Below are positions 1 through 12,802 of a stretch of 64,000 nt of DNA, in pieces (the stretch's first letter is position 1; each line of letters starts with the position of its first letter). The notes beneath the pieces were generated by a model that made no database searches, was not told where the DNA came from, and worked only from the letters and a program-made list of their open reading frames with translations. Position numbers and translations under genes: made by a program. Source of the stretch: Calcarisporiella thermophila CBS 279.70 (taxonomy: Eukaryota > Calcarisporiellomycota); contig NW_027192192.1 of the NCBI RefSeq assembly GCF_041956535.1, forward strand, positions 1,119,796-1,183,795. The letters are read 5' to 3'.

Positions 1-2
1 AT

Positions 3-2842
3 GGCAATAAGGGGCATATCCAGCGGAAAAATTCATTTTACGACATGAATGCTCCCAATCCGGTGGTGGATTCAGGCGTGTCGGTGCGCTCGTCCTTTTC
101 AATGAACGGAAGCCCGGCAAGTCTCGCCAACAAACAGCCCCGCCTTAGCCAAAGCACGGAGCTATCAGCGCAAAGCCAGGTCTTGGATACAAAGCTCTAC
201 ACGGTCATGCTGGTCACCTGCTATTCCGAGGGGGAGGAGGGTCTGCGAACCACTTTGGACTCACTCGCAGCAACCACCTATTCCCCCAAGCACAAGATGT
301 TCTTCATCGTATGCGACGGAATTATTACTGGTTCGGGGAACAGCAAAAGTACGCCGGACTTGGTCATAGATATGCTCACCTTTGAGGATGGTATGCGGGA
401 TCCGAAGCCGTGCTCCTACGTTGCTATCGCGGATGGTGAGAAACAACACAACATGGCCAAAGTGGTAAGTGTGGCGGCCTATTTTTCTATCGCTACCTTT
501 TTAATTTCCACTAACCAACCCCCTTCCTCTCCTCCTCTCTCAAATCCGTAATCAATCAGTATGCCGGCCATTACGTGTACAATGATATGTGGGTTCCAGC
601 CGTCTGCGTGGTCAAGTGTGGTTCTCCTGCAGAGGCCACGGCACCTAAACCGGGTAACCGTGGCAAGCGTGACTCCCAAGTCATCTTAATGGCATTTTTC
701 CAGCGCGTTCTGTTCAACGACCGCATGACCGAGCTTGATTACGAAATCTTCTGGAAGATTACATGGCTGATGGGAGGAGTCACTCCTGACAAGTTCGAGA
801 TTGTGCTCATGGTCGATGCGGACACCAAGGTCATGCCGAATTCGCTCGACGCTATGGTTGCCGCAATGGTCAACGATGTAACGATCATGGGACTATGCGG
901 GGAGACTCGTATCGCCAACAAACGTCAGACATGGGTAACCATGATCCAGGTGTTCGAGTACTACATCAATCACCATTATGCAAAAGCGTTCGAGTCCGTG
1001 TTCGGTGGCGTCACTTGCTTGCCCGGGTGCTTCTGCATGTACCGAATTAAAGCGCCCAAAAATGGCGCCTGGGTTCCGATTCTGGCTAACCCAGACATCC
1101 TGCTGGAGTACAACCAGAACGTGGTCACGACGCTTCACGCCAAGAATCTCCTCCTGCTTGGGGAGGATCGTTTCCTCTCCACCCTCATGCTCCGCACCTT
1201 CCCCAAACGACAGATGCTCTTTGTTCCCCAGGCAATATGCAAAACGGTGGTCCCCGACACGTTTAGCGTCCTTCTTTCGCAGCGCCGAAGATGGATCAAC
1301 TCCACCATCCATAATCTCATGGAGCTGGTGCTCGTCTCCGATCTCTGCGGTATCGCATGTCTCTCCATGCAGTTCGCCGTGTTTGTCGAGTTGGTAGGCA
1401 CCATCGTGCTACCCGCCGCCATCACCTTTACCGGGTGGCTTATTCTCTCCTCCTTCATCATTGCGCCGCAGACAATCCCGCTGCTGCTGCTGGCAGCCGT
1501 TCTAGGATTACCTGGATTGCTTATTGTGATCACGACACGGAAACTTGTCTATGTTGGCTGGATGTTGGGTAAACTCTCTTTTCCAATCTTCCGTCTTCGC
1601 TAAGACCAGTTGGGATATTGGGTGCTAACATTTTTTTTCCTTCCTTTCTTTTTAGTCTACTTGCTCGCATTACCCATATGGAATTGCGTCCTTCCCATCT
1701 ACGCCTATTGGCATTTTGATGACTTCTCCTGGGGTCAAACCCGAAAAGTTCAAGGCGAGACTGGAAAGGACGACCACGGCAAAAAAGAGGGCGAGTTTGA
1801 CTCCTCAAATATAGCAATGAAGAAGTGGGAGGAGTGGGAGCGTGAGCGGCTCGGTATGCAGAAACCTGCGCGACCCTTGACAATGCGTCAGAGTATGTTT
1901 GTGGATGCGTTCGGTGCGGGCAAAGGCGCCGAGTTTTTGACCTTGCCGGGAACGGGTCCAGGCAGCCTACGACCATTGTCCCACACATATAGCACCAATA
2001 GCATGCTGTTGACGCCTGAGATGTTGAACGGTGGGATGAATGGGCTGGGAATGCAGCCGGGGCTAGCAGGTGTTGGCGGCATGCCCACGACAAACGGTGC
2101 CAGTGCCGGGCGATACGTGCCTTCACGGTCCCCACGACTTGCGAGATCCGGGGCAGGTGAGCCGGGCGCGACCGCCTCCATATACGGCGGGCGGATGAGC
2201 ACATATGGGGGCGGATTGGCCCCCTCGCTCTTTGGAAATCGCATGAGTACTTATGGCGGCGGTTCCTCCCCCTCGCTCTTTGGAAACCGAATGAGCACCT
2301 ATGGAGGCAACTCGACCCCTTCGCTCTACGGAAGTAGAATCAGCACCTATCTCTCCCCTCGAAATCCTTCGCGACTCTCCGTCTTCCCCGCCAGCCGCCC
2401 GGTGGTAAGCTCGGCCAACGGGCGAACCAGTGCTCTCATGCCCGGTATCCCGATGCACCCGATGCCCTCGCCGGTGTCCTCCGACGGCGAGCCCCTGGAC
2501 CACGCGACATCCCTTACCATCGGCAATCACCGAAGAAACTCTCGGACGATGCTCCTCAGCTCGCCCACCGGTGACGATGAGGATGAGTCGGGACCGCTGG
2601 AGGATGAGCCGCTGGACGCCAATACCAGCGTGGGCTCGATGGGCACGTGGGGGCCGCCGCCCTCCGTGCAGGGACCCTACTCTAGTTATGATGTGGAGAA
2701 CACCTCCTATGATACCTCGTCCACCTACTACAGCAGTGAGGTCTATACTCCGGACGGAGTGGGCGTAGCCGTCGACCCCTCAACCTACTACCACCAGCAT
2801 TACGACAATGGCCGGCCAACGCCGGATGCATCCAGGAGATAG
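3..2842 (+). CDS. Chitin synthase, class IV/V-like (5' partial)
   Basis: Membrane glycosyltransferase making cell-wall chitin from UDP-GlcNAc. Exons are about 3-464, 560-1568 and 1656-2842, joined by GTAAGT...CAG and GTAAAC...TAG introns in consistent phase. The frame is open from base 3, upstream of the first ATG at 45, so the protein (885 residues visible) is cut by the window edge. Visible motifs are VDADTK (near 812), GEDR (near 1160) and the catalytic QRRRW (1280-1294). C-terminal hydrophobic segments follow and then [10 protein letters not shown], typical of Chs3-type (division 2) enzymes. The last ~370 residues form a low-complexity tail with RMSTYGGG repeats. The class assignment is from family memory; the enzyme identity is secure. 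Confidence 0.95.
2179..2355 (+). repeat. Tandem repeats in the chitin synthase tail
   Basis: Four degenerate in-frame units built on [RM/RI]STYGGG followed by PSLFGN or PSLYGS, about 17 residues each. They lie in the cytosolic Ser/Gly-rich tail after the last membrane segment. The function is unknown. Confidence 0.85.
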
Positions 2843-3324
2843 TAATTCATGATTTTTTTTTTGCTTTGACATTTCATCCACTTGCTTCCTAGAGTCATAC
2901 CTCCGCTTTCTTCTAAAATTTAACTCTCCTCTTCGCTCCTAATTGTTCATACCTTCTTCCCTCTATATATTCTATTTTATCCTATTTTTATTAATTTTTT
3001 TTTCTATCTAAAACTGTGAGGATAACCTCTGTTTGTTTCTATTTTGTTATTCTATTTACTCTACTTATTATTCCTTAGCTTTTTTTTTCCTTCTTTTCAT
3101 TCACTCTTTTCACTCTTGCCTTTCTTTTCTTTTGCCTTCTATCTGTAAAAGATTTACTTTTTGAATCATCCGAATATATATAATTTTATATAAGAAAAAA
3201 CAATCATATTTTCAAAAAAGGCTGTGACGTTTGTTTGTACAAATATTACAAGAAATCTGGAAAATATGAGTTCGTGTGTCAGGAGGTATTGCTAACTACA
3301 AAAAAAGGAAGAAGAGTAAAAGGT
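2843..3324. other. Intergenic: convergent 3' ends
   Basis: T-rich and pyrimidine-rich DNA between the convergent chitin synthase and lipase genes, with 3' UTR character. No coding signal or RNA gene is seen. Confidence 0.6.
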
Positions 3325-6300
3325 TCAAGCTAGGCTCTCGCCGAAGACCCCGCGGTAGAGGACGCGGGTGCATTCCTCGTAGAGCCGAGGGTTGTGGTCG
3401 CCGAACATCGAGCTGGCGAAATTGATCTCGCCAAACCGCGTCAAATCGTCGCACCGAGTAAGCACCACGCGGTATCCTTGCTCCGTGGTGGTGGTCGTGG
3501 TGGTCTTCGTGCTCTCGACGCCTGCGCCGCTCTTGGCGCTGGCCTTGGGGGGCGGTGCGGGCGGGTGCGAGGTGGGGTGGATCAGGACCGGGACCCGCTC
3601 CATGATATAGGCTTGCAAGGGGGGATAGAGCTTCTCGCTCTGCATCTGCGCGCGCAGTGTCTTGATCAACGACCAGCAGAAGTCGCGGGTGTGCGCGTCC
3701 TCATCGTCTTCATGCTCTTGCGTGGAAACAACGCTCATCTCGGCCTCTCCACCGCCGCCCTCCATCTCGACGGGTGTCGTGGTGGTTGATGTGTTCTGCG
3801 CCCTCTTGCGATACAGCCCAATCGCCTTCCCGACTGCCTCACGGGCAACGGCGGGCTCCGCCTCAAGCGCCGCGGCCACGCTCTTGAAGTCTCGGAGCAT
3901 CCCCAGGGAGAGGTTGCACACCACGTCGTTGCCGTGGCACACCATGGTGACCAGGCCCGCCGTGTACTTGGCCAGCTCCCAGCTGGCAACACACGGGCAC
4001 CCATACGCGAACACGTGGACGGGTCTCCCGGGGGGCAGGCCCGATTCCATGCTCGTCACGAAGCCCTGTTGAGAGCTGTTAGGGGACTGCGGGGGGGATG
4101 GGGAGGTGGAGGAGAGGTATTCGCTGATGGGGATGGTCCACTGCACCGCCATGAGGGCCGCCACTCCTCCGCCCAGCGAATGGCCCGTAAGGACAAGGCC
4201 GTAGCGGGGATAGGCTTTGAGGCCATCTCGAACCGCCTCGAGAACGCTGCTGCGCGCCCCCGCAAGGACCTTGGCGTTGCGGAGCATGCCAGCGTGGGCA
4301 TAGAACTTGTGGCCGCGCAGTTCCAACTCTTCGGACTCGCAAGTCAAATCCTATATGAGCAAAAGAAAGGGGGAGGGAAGGTTAGCCCGTTCTTGGCAAA
4401 TAGCGGGGATAAGATGAGTTCCAGACATTACCGTCAGCACATCACTCAGGCCAAGTGTCCCTCTCAGGGTAAGCACAATTGCTTGGGCCTCATGATCCAC
4501 CACCACATAGTAGACGAGGGGGTGCATTCGAGGCGAGTTGAACGCCGTCTGCTCCAGGAACGACGAATGGAGCACCTGATCGATGCGGATGTGGGCATGG
4601 TGCGCAAACGAATGATGGTTCGGAGGGTACACGCTCTTGGGTAACGGGTGGGCCTTGCCGAGGCCAAGGATGGAGAGCAGCCGGTGGCCGTAGGCTGCGG
4701 ATGAATATCGCATGAAGCGCGCGATGCTCCGAACCAGATGCTCACGCGGATAGAGATGCTCTTCGGTGCGCACGGCGTTCGTGATGCTTCGCGTGACGCT
4801 GCGGAGCGAGGTGATGGACTGGGTGCGACGACGGCCGTGCGAGGAGTTGGACGGAGGGGGCGGGAGCTGCTTAGACGCATGCGTCAGCTCTCTCCCGGCG
4901 GAGTGGATAGAGGTGTCCGGGGGGCGATCCCTCGACTTTTTCCGCTGGGTCGCAGGGCTCCCGTCGGTGCCCGCTCCCACCATGGAGGACAGGGCTTTGG
5001 GGAGCGGCGGGAGCTTCCCCTTTCCCTTCCCCCTACCGGGCATTTTGAACGCCCCCAAAAACGGCCGCCTCTGTTTCTCCGGGGAGGACTCGTATCCCCG
5101 AAGATGCTCCTCGTCCTCGTCGGCCTCCTCGATTCGCTCGCGCATCTCGTGGATGGACTCCTCCGACTGTGTCAGCGTGGTGGAGCGAGTGTTGGTATCA
5201 TCCGCCATCGAGGAATACTGCTCCCGCACAATACGCTTCTTCGTCAGCTTCTTTGTGACACTGGAGAGGATGACCTTGAGTTTCTTGTCGGACTTGCGCG
5301 TAGAAGTCTTCAAGTTTTGGAAGTCGCTGGAGTTGCTCGTGCTGTTTCGACTATGGTTGCTGGAAATCGCGAGCTGTTTCTTGCGGTTCTCGGCGGTGGG
5401 CACGTCAGGCAACTCCTTCGAGTCGATGGATGACGAGGCGGAAGAGGGCGCAATCGTGGAAACGGTGGGGGTGAGGGAGGCTGAAGAGGATACTGTCGAG
5501 GTTGGGTTCAAACTGGCCAGATAGTGCTCCACCTCCTCTTGCTCCTGAGTCGCCATCACAACCTGAATGTTGGGCTGCCACTCCAGCCCATCGCGCAATT
5601 CACCTCCGTCGCGCATCGAAGCGAGGGCTAAAAACTCCGACTGCGCGGGGCGAATCTGTGTACTCTTCACTTGGTAGGTGCGCGTCGTCGTCACCACCTC
5701 ATACAAAGGGGCCAGTATGGCTTGGACGCTATCGATATCGCCGTTATTGTTCGCAGCTCCCACCGATTCGCCCAGAATGCGTTCGAGCTCGCACAGCACG
5801 TCACGCTGGTGGAGGATATCAATGGCCTCGGGGACCTCAGAGCCATTAGTGGATGAATCGGCAATCGGCGCCTTGCTACTCTCCTCCTCCTCGTTGGAGG
5901 AGTCGAGGGGCGTGGTGGTGGTCTCCTCGACAGCTTCTCTCTCGGTGACCACAAAACAATCGAACAGAACCGTGGTGCGCAGCTGCTTTTTCGTGCGCCG
6001 ATGCGTGACCGCTTGCAAGCATGCAAAGGTAATAAGTGCTTGGGTCACTGCTGCGAGGATGCCAAGGCTGCTTTTTGTCGCCAGGGTTGCGTCGTCAATG
6101 CTAATTTCGCGGCGCACAAGGCTAACGAATGCAGAGATGGCGCGTGAGGTATCGGTGCTACCAAAAAGTCCATCGAAAATACGCACTGATTCCTCTGCGG
6201 CCTGCAATGCGAAGGGGAAAGATTAGAAATGCATTTTGGTTCACAATATAGGACCATTGGGTACAGTTTAGCAAAATCATTGTGAGAAAATAAAACCATA

Positions 6301-6777
6301 ATTCTTACCCCAAATCCAGTTTTGACAGCATTTGCAGTAAGCTGGATGCCGGTAATTGCGAGTAATTCTGCCAAGCTGAAGCTGTGATATATCAGATAGC
6401 TACCCAGGGTCGTGTAGTGGTCTAGCACTTTGAGGTAAGGATTTCTAAAACATTAAGAGGAGCAAAATTCAATTCCATGAACTCACTTTTTTTCCAAAAA
6501 AAAAATGGAAAATAAAAAATACGCACGATGAGCCATCTTCGGACGGATTTCCCCTATTCAGATATTTTGCGGCTATTATTGCTGACTCTAATGCCTTTCT
6601 GCCGATTCCCAACGAGATGCTTGTAGAGAGCTTAGTCGCCTCCAGCAGAGCCTCAGTTATGAGGGCCGAAGTGCGCAGTGACACGCGGGTAACAATCGAA
6701 AGGGAGGATATAAGCGAGGCAATATTTTCTGGTAATAGGTATGGATGTTCAGAGGTATTTCTTAGTTGTAATGCCAT
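3325..6777 (-). CDS. Class 3 lipase, sn1-specific diacylglycerol lipase-like
   Basis: Predicted serine lipase of the Lipase_3 fold, related to diacylglycerol lipases. Four exons read on the minus strand: 6777-6527, 6444-6309, 6201-4432 and 4350-3325, with phases agreeing throughout; 1060 residues. The N-terminal exon has the amphipathic VSLRTSALITEALLEATK segment common in this family. A long Ser/basic linker follows. The catalytic domain shows LRGTLGLSDVLTDLTCE and the nucleophile elbow GHSLGG (Ser777). A histidine/arginine-poor insertion with poly-Thr lies inside the domain. The substrate is inferred; membrane diacylglycerol is likely. An additional short upstream exon cannot be excluded. 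Confidence 0.9.
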
Positions 6778-8311
6778 GGATTAGGGTGATAATGGTGAAC
6801 TGTTCTAAAGAAATGAAAAGCACCACTAAATAACAAAAAAAAGTGAATTCCTGTGGCTCATTTTCCAAATCGAACCAAATTGCATATCTACTCTTTCATG
6901 TGGATAGGTTCAAGTTGTTGGGGAAAGGGGGTATTGGCCTCTTCCAAAAAAAATTCAAATATGACATATCCACGGCGTAGGGCCCAATTCGAATCATGAT
7001 TCTAGGATCTTTTATTCTATTTCATCCATCTCTTATTTAATAACTATTTAAACAACAGATACTAATCTGACCCCTCCCCCCTCTTTTCCCTCCCATCAAC
7101 GAAAAATAAAATAATCCCATAGTAGTAGGATTCAATAAAATAAAATATAGAGTTATGACCGTGAGCGTATAGATTTCACGATTAGCCGGCTTCCATAAAC
7201 GCATTATGGTTGAGGCGTCAAGTGAAAAGCAAAAATAAGGGATGTGACTACGAAATTTACCCATGCCTGTCTAAATAAAGAAACATTTCACACTTCTTGC
7301 TGGACTTGCTCAATATTAAGGGAGTGGATGCCTTCATAGCAATGAAAGGGTATTTAATCCGTGAAAGTGGTGTGAGATCCCACCCTAATGACATCCCGGT
7401 ACGTTGACGTACTCTATAACTGGAAGATAGATTAGGGCATTCAATATGGGCGTGTGAGTGAAGGACCGAACTAGAAACAACCTTAAACTCGCCTTCGTAT
7501 AGATTAATTTATTGCTGCAGCTTGAAAGCATCGCCAATTGTTCGAGGCCTAATAAGAAAGAATAAATATCAATTGCTTCTCAGTTTACAAAATATATATA
7601 TCACTGAAACCCAGTTTCCCTATAGCAAAATTATAAAGATTCCTCTAAGAGTTGGGAAAATGTATAGCCGAGTTTTTATCTTTATCTGCTTTTTATAATT
7701 AAGTCAAACTCACCAATTATTCAGATTGGTTAATGCAAGCAAAAATATGAATGGGAGCGGGTCCAAGTACCTCAGTGTTATGACCAACCTTTGTATAAAG
7801 GGTGTACTTAGTCTCGAAAAATCTTTATCTTTGGATACATGCTGCTGCCGAGAGCAAGCAACACCGGCCGAATTCGCAAGGCAAAAAGGATGCTCCGTTT
7901 TTAATCAGTCGAAATTCTCACCGAAAAGTGCCTAGCCATCCTACCCTTATAGTGGTGATACTTTTCTGGGCTGGCGCCTCCTGCCAACACGAGCATACCA
8001 CATTCATAGATAGAGACTAATCAATGTTTTGTTTTAATTATAAATCCATCTTCGTGAATATATAAATAGAAAACAAGGTGAATAACAAAAACCACCTAAT
8101 ATCATACATGAATATATGCATATAAAAATTGTCACAAACAATAAAAATAATATATATTTATATGAATGGCCCGTATTTTATCATCGCCAATAGACCTTCC
8201 CCATTTGGCGGACAGCCTCAACGTCACCAATCGCGTTTTTGGTTCCAAAGTACATACCCTGCCATCTAATCTCAATTAGGTTTCCATCGATAATCACGCC
8301 AACCGTCGTGA
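6778..8311. other. Intergenic
   Basis: AT-rich spacer between the 5' side of the lipase gene and the 3' end of the FHA-RING gene. Short open frames here have no spliced continuation or recognisable motif. No tRNA or repeat is seen. Confidence 0.5.
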
Positions 8312-9487
8312 TTATAATACGAAATCTCTGTCACCGATTAAGGAAGGTACTTTCTGTTCTCCCAACGAAGGCATAAAGCACTCAGACGCCGGAGAGGCTA
8401 GTATGGGCATGTCATCGTGGATGAAATCCACGGTCTCGTTTTGGTCCTGTAAATGGCTCTTGTCCGACAGCTCCCTACTGTCGATCGACTTCGAGGACTC
8501 TTTGCTGTTCATATTTGGGATATCCTCCGCACGATCTGAAGGGAAGGTTTCTTCAACTTTTTTACGGTAATTGTGAGCCGATTCCCAGAGGTCGCCAACC
8601 TCGACGCTCGTGTTCAGGTCAGCAAAGGCGCGGCAGAGAGGGCAAAGAAAATTAGAGTGGTGCACTAAAAGAGGGCGAATACATCTGAAGTGGAAAGCAT
8701 GAGAACACGGGGCTATAAAAATGGCTTGGAGAGGGCCAATGGTATAGAGGCAAACGCAGCAGTCGAGGGTTCCAGAGGTAGACGATGAGGGGTTAATGAG
8801 ATTAGCGGGATCCATTTGTTTGAGGAGATTTTGGAATTGCGCGATCCTAGGAAACACGGGTTAAAAATAAATGGTGGAGCGGAAATCGGGGGAAAGTCTG
8901 TTCAAGCTCTTACTTGTAGGAGTTGAGTTGATCCTGGTGATCCTGTTTAACCTCTATTCTTATTTTGACGCAACGATAGACCTCTGATAAATTGCGAAGG
9001 GGTCAATACCTCTGGCAACACAACCTACAATCTAGATTTATTGATGGGTACCTTCAAGTCCCCCTCTGTAGTCTACGCCGAGCCGGATAATATCCCCATC
9101 TCTGATAGGAAGGGGCTTGCTTTCGGTCTTTGGAGGAGACAGGCGAACGTGATTTAAAAAAGTGCCAGAGGAAGAGCCCACATCTCTTATGAAAAGCTAT
9201 GAAACGGAGGGGGTGGAAAAGGGAATCAAGGACATGAGCATGAAGGAATGCATGTGTCAATTACGAAATCAACTCACATTTCCTTGTTCAAGCCATATCT
9301 CGGCATGGTTGCGGGAGACTACTTTACTCCGGAACATTACATTGTGATTAAGGACGCGTGCGAAACGGCCAATCCGGATTATTGCACCGGATGTCAACTG
9401 TTTCTCAATGGGGTCAAAATGAAAGGCAGGAGAGCCATCTGAATGCGGCACAAGACGCAGAGACAGCTGGCCGCCGCTAACCGACAT
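8312..9487 (-). CDS. FHA-RING E3 ubiquitin ligase (Dma1/Chf type)
   Basis: Phosphothreonine-binding ubiquitin ligase of the Dma1/CHFR/RNF8-like group, which acts in mitotic checkpoint and septation control in yeasts. Exons 9487-9278, 9196-9052, 8983-8914 and 8846-8312 join in phase to 319 residues. The FHA domain shows RIGRF, SRNHAEIW and GTFLNHV, the phosphopeptide-binding R, S/H and N. The linker VYRCVKIRIEV is typical of Dma proteins. The RING finger starts at Cys171 (CCVC), continues with CSHAFHFRC and ends with CPLC. The C-terminal ~100 residues are Ser/acidic. The ATG at 9487 is close to the FHA core, and a possible acceptor just upstream (TTTCAG) leaves room for another 5' exon. Confidence 0.9.
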
Positions 9488-10505
9488 TGGGGGAGCGAGC
9501 TGAAATGCAGACTTAACGGGTTGGATTCAATAGGAGGAAACACGAGCAGAGAGGAGGGCAGGGCCAAACAAGTTAGAATACCGCCGTAAGTGCCACCGCT
9601 TTCTTCTTGTGGCTCCCCTAGCTGTTTCTCCTCGTTTTATGCGCCAGAAATCCTCACCTTTCTCCCCCTGACCTACCAACCGCCATATTAGGAAACAAAT
9701 TAAAAATTCTAAAGCAGGGGGGCAGGCATAGTCACGGCTAGCCTGTTCCCTCATGCTCTTCCTCTCCCCTCTATTGCCGATGTTTTGACCCTCGAAATTT
9801 GGCCTCTTTGGACAAGCTTGACAAGGATTTAAGCTGGGCATCTGGTTTCGGCCATGCGCGAATGTTTATTTTCAATTACCTCTCCTCTGATCTCGCACGG
9901 CTTTCGGTGGCTTCAAAGGTGAAATGAACCCGTTTCTTTTGGTTGAATAAAAAAACGCCTGGCGACGACACTTATCGCCCGATGCTTTGATCTTTTTGGA
10001 GAATATGGCCCTCAGAAAATGCTTAGGTTATGAAAATGACCGGTATTACTCGTGGTAAAGTTCTTTGTACGAAGAATTCAAATACTAGCCCTCTTAGGAT
10101 AAGATAACAAATCCAAACTTAATAACCAATGGTAGCTAAATTAATGATTCACTCTCTTTTCTGGGGGGTGAGGGGGAAGTCCAAAAAAGAAGCACATGGA
10201 CGCTAATATCCCATAATAAACAGGCAATTTTTTTGCGCGTTAAAGGCTCTATCGAATACCAGTCAACTTGGTGGGATATAATAACGTGTCAAGGCCTTTC
10301 CTTTTATAACAAAATGACACAATTTTTATTGGGACTTTTCAATGCTGTATATAGCGGAAATAAAATAGGACCTAAAAAAGAACACAGACCAGTAACGAAA
10401 AAATGCAGGTTAACATAGGGATTGGAGGAGAGGAGTTTCCGAAGGTAATAGAACAGTAGCATCTAATAGATAACATAAGTATAAAATATACAAAGGGAGA
10501 TTCAC
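9488..10505. other. Intergenic
   Basis: Spacer between the 5' end of the FHA-RING gene and the 3' end of the Kex2-repeat gene. It contains only short open frames without motifs; nothing is assigned. Confidence 0.5.
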
Positions 10506-11801
10506 CTAATAATGATGATGGTGATGGTGATGGTGATAACCTCCCTTACGCCCTTGCTTTTGGTAAATTGTATTATCCCCTGGCCCGCTAGCCTTTGTAT
10601 TTGTATTTCTATTTTCTGCGGTGGACGGGCTCGAGTTTACCATGGCGTTGAATAGGGAGATATGGTCTAGAAGGTTAGCACCATTGAGAGAATTATCGAT
10701 GATACCACGCTTCTCAAGCCGATTTCTGTACCAGTGGCGAAGGTAAGCGCCCTCCGGACCTTGTTTATGGAAGCTGGAATTATCGCCGGGGCCGTTCGCC
10801 TTGGTATTTGTATTCTTATTCTCGGAGTGCTGCGGGTTGGAGTTGACGGTTGAATCGAGCAAGGAGATGTGGTCGATGATTTCCGCGTTGCCTAGCGAGT
10901 TATCCAATATGCCACGCTTGCCAATCGTATCTGGCCCATCATCCACTACCTCCTGCTGTAGCATCTCTTGAACCATACGCATCCGCTCTGCCACAATTTC
11001 CTGCTTATTCAGCCCTCCTGCCACCTTTCCGGGCGCGGAGGAGATTGTGTGAGGGGCCGCTAGAGGCTGAGCTTCCTCCGCCAATGCTCTGCGGATGTAT
11101 TGGAATGACGGATTCGCTGGGACATAGACGATATCACCATTGGGGGTGGCGGCGGGATAAGCAGGGACCGCCATTTGGGCCCCGTACATGCGCAAGTTTT
11201 GGTTGGCCGGGTTTGGATAGGCCACATAAGCAGGCTCAAGCGCCGGACGCTGGTAGTAAACGGGTTCGATTTTGTGCTCCGGTTCGTGCTTGTGCTCATG
11301 ATAATAGTGCTCATGGCCTCGCCACCCATGGCCGTGGCCCTTGTAGTAGAATCCCTCGGGCCCGTCTTTTTGGATGGACGAGTTGTCGCCGGGTCCACTG
11401 GATTTTGAGTTGGTGTTGGCGTTGTCGGTCCACTCGCTCTCCGAGTTCAACACGGTGTCGAAAAGATCGAGATGGTCCAGCACGTGCACGTTGTTGAGCG
11501 AGTTGTCTATCAGCCCACGCTTCTCTCGCCAATTGTGCTTGTGCTTGTGCTTGTACCTTCCTTCTCCCAACTGCTTGGAGTAGATTGTATTGTCTCCAAT
11601 CCCATTGGCCTTGGAATTGGTGTTGCGATTCTCACTGGTTTGAGGGTTGGAGTTAACTAAGGCGTTAAAGAGCGAGATATGGCCAAGAATATTCGCATTG
11701 TTGGCGGTATTGTCGAGGAGCCCACGTCTGTGGAAGGGTGCAGTGTGAGCGAGGGTTAAGAGACAAGAGAGCGCAAGGGTAGTCGCAATCGGTGTTTTCA
11801 T
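10506..11801 (-). CDS. Secreted Kex2-processed repeat protein with His-rich tail
   Basis: Single-exon 431-residue secreted precursor. A signal peptide (about 1-21, hydrophobic core LALSCLLTLAHTA) is followed by four homologous modules. Each module starts directly after a dibasic site: RR26, KR95, KR296 and KR365. Modules open with G[LI][LI]DN and share HISLF, NTN[ST]KA and G[PI]GDN. Modules 1 and 3 are exactly 69 residues, and module 4 is 66. Module 2 carries a ~130-residue insert rich in His, Tyr and Pro. The protein ends in eight histidines and Tyr. This layout matches fungal Kex2-processed repeat proteins, in which Kex2 releases similar peptides; here that is inferred. Released products would be pheromone-, repellent- or effector-like, but no function is known. 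His clusters suggest metal binding. Confidence 0.8.
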   Translation of the reverse strand: MKTPIATTLALSCLLTLAHTAPFHRRGLLDNTANNANILGHISLFNALVNSNPQTSENRNTNSKANGIGDNTIYSKQLGEGRYKHKHKHNWREKRGLIDNSLNNVHVLDHLDLFDTVLNSESEWTDNANTNSKSSGPGDNSSIQKDGPEGFYYKGHGHGWRGHEHYYHEHKHEPEHKIEPVYYQRPALEPAYVAYPNPANQNLRMYGAQMAVPAYPAATPNGDIVYVPANPSFQYIRRALAEEAQPLAAPHTISSAPGKVAGGLNKQEIVAERMRMVQEMLQQEVVDDGPDTIGKRGILDNSLGNAEIIDHISLLDSTVNSNPQHSENKNTNTKANGPGDNSSFHKQGPEGAYLRHWYRNRLEKRGIIDNSLNGANLLDHISLFNAMVNSSPSTAENRNTNTKASGPGDNTIYQKQGRKGGYHHHHHHHHY

Positions 11802-12802
11802 TTTTCAAAGTCATACATTAATATCTCATAAGGATTTCAATTAGAGCAGAAGATATATTTAAAAATATATATATATAAAGACTATATAAAAAATATATAC
11901 ATGGATTCGTAAGGCACCCTTCCCCGAATATCAAACCTAATGGCTCAAGACTGATGTCGAAGGAGTGAATCGTGTCTAAAAGATGCCGGGCCTTGAATAT
12001 ATAGTTTCCGGTATGAGGAGGGGCATTCTTGAACTTCTCTAGCTCCTCTCCTCAGCTTTTTCCTAAGCGCAAGGAATTCGCTAAAAGCTTTCTGTTATCT
12101 AAACCGGTATGAAAGCAAGCTATGCAGCGCGTCCACACTTGTCCGACTGCTCCATTCATTTGCTGGATGGGAGCTTCTTTCAAGGGGAGGGAGGAGCACG
12201 CTCTCTGCATATTCCTCTTCTCCATCGACTCTACTTTCCTAACTGGGGTCTCGGGCTGATCTCGGAATGTTAATTCCGGGTAAATGAAGCCCTAAAAGGG
12301 CTATAATCGATCTGGAGCCAATGGATCTCGACAGCGAGGAAAAATTCCTCGCGCCGATCGCAGCCTTCGAATCCTCGGACCAAACTTAGCCTCAAGGCCG
12401 AAATCGATGGAGGAAGATAAACTTCTGAAGAAACTGGGAAGGTTTGCATTGAGTGGCACTGCAATCCGGGGAAATGGAATGCTTCGTGGTTAATTTTAGC
12501 AAGTCCATTTTTCCTATATAGAGGTTAAAGATAAAGATCTCAAAGATCCAGGGCGACTTAGAGGAACAATTCGAAAGCTACTAGCTTCTCTAGCATATGA
12601 CCCAAACCGTCTCTCCATGAATCAATGTTTTATTCAAAGGACATGGTGGGGTGCTCCGCACTCATAGTCAGTAGTAAGACGAATTGAATTGAAAGTGAAT
12701 TAGGGCTATTAAGTTGACAGCTGGAAAATAAAAACACATCCACGATATTCGAGAAATGAAAAAAAAAAATAAACATTATATAAACTGAGGTGAAAAAAAT
12801 AC
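11802..12802. other. Intergenic with TATA-rich upstream region
   Basis: The stretch 11850-11900, 50-100 bp upstream of the Kex2-repeat ATG, is a TATATA-rich run that can serve as a core promoter on the minus strand. The remainder shows no coding signal. Confidence 0.45.

Noticed and set aside
893-1312. Antisense frames inside the chitin synthase, lipase and homeobox genes
   Set aside because: They shadow GC-rich conserved coding exons and lack independent motifs.
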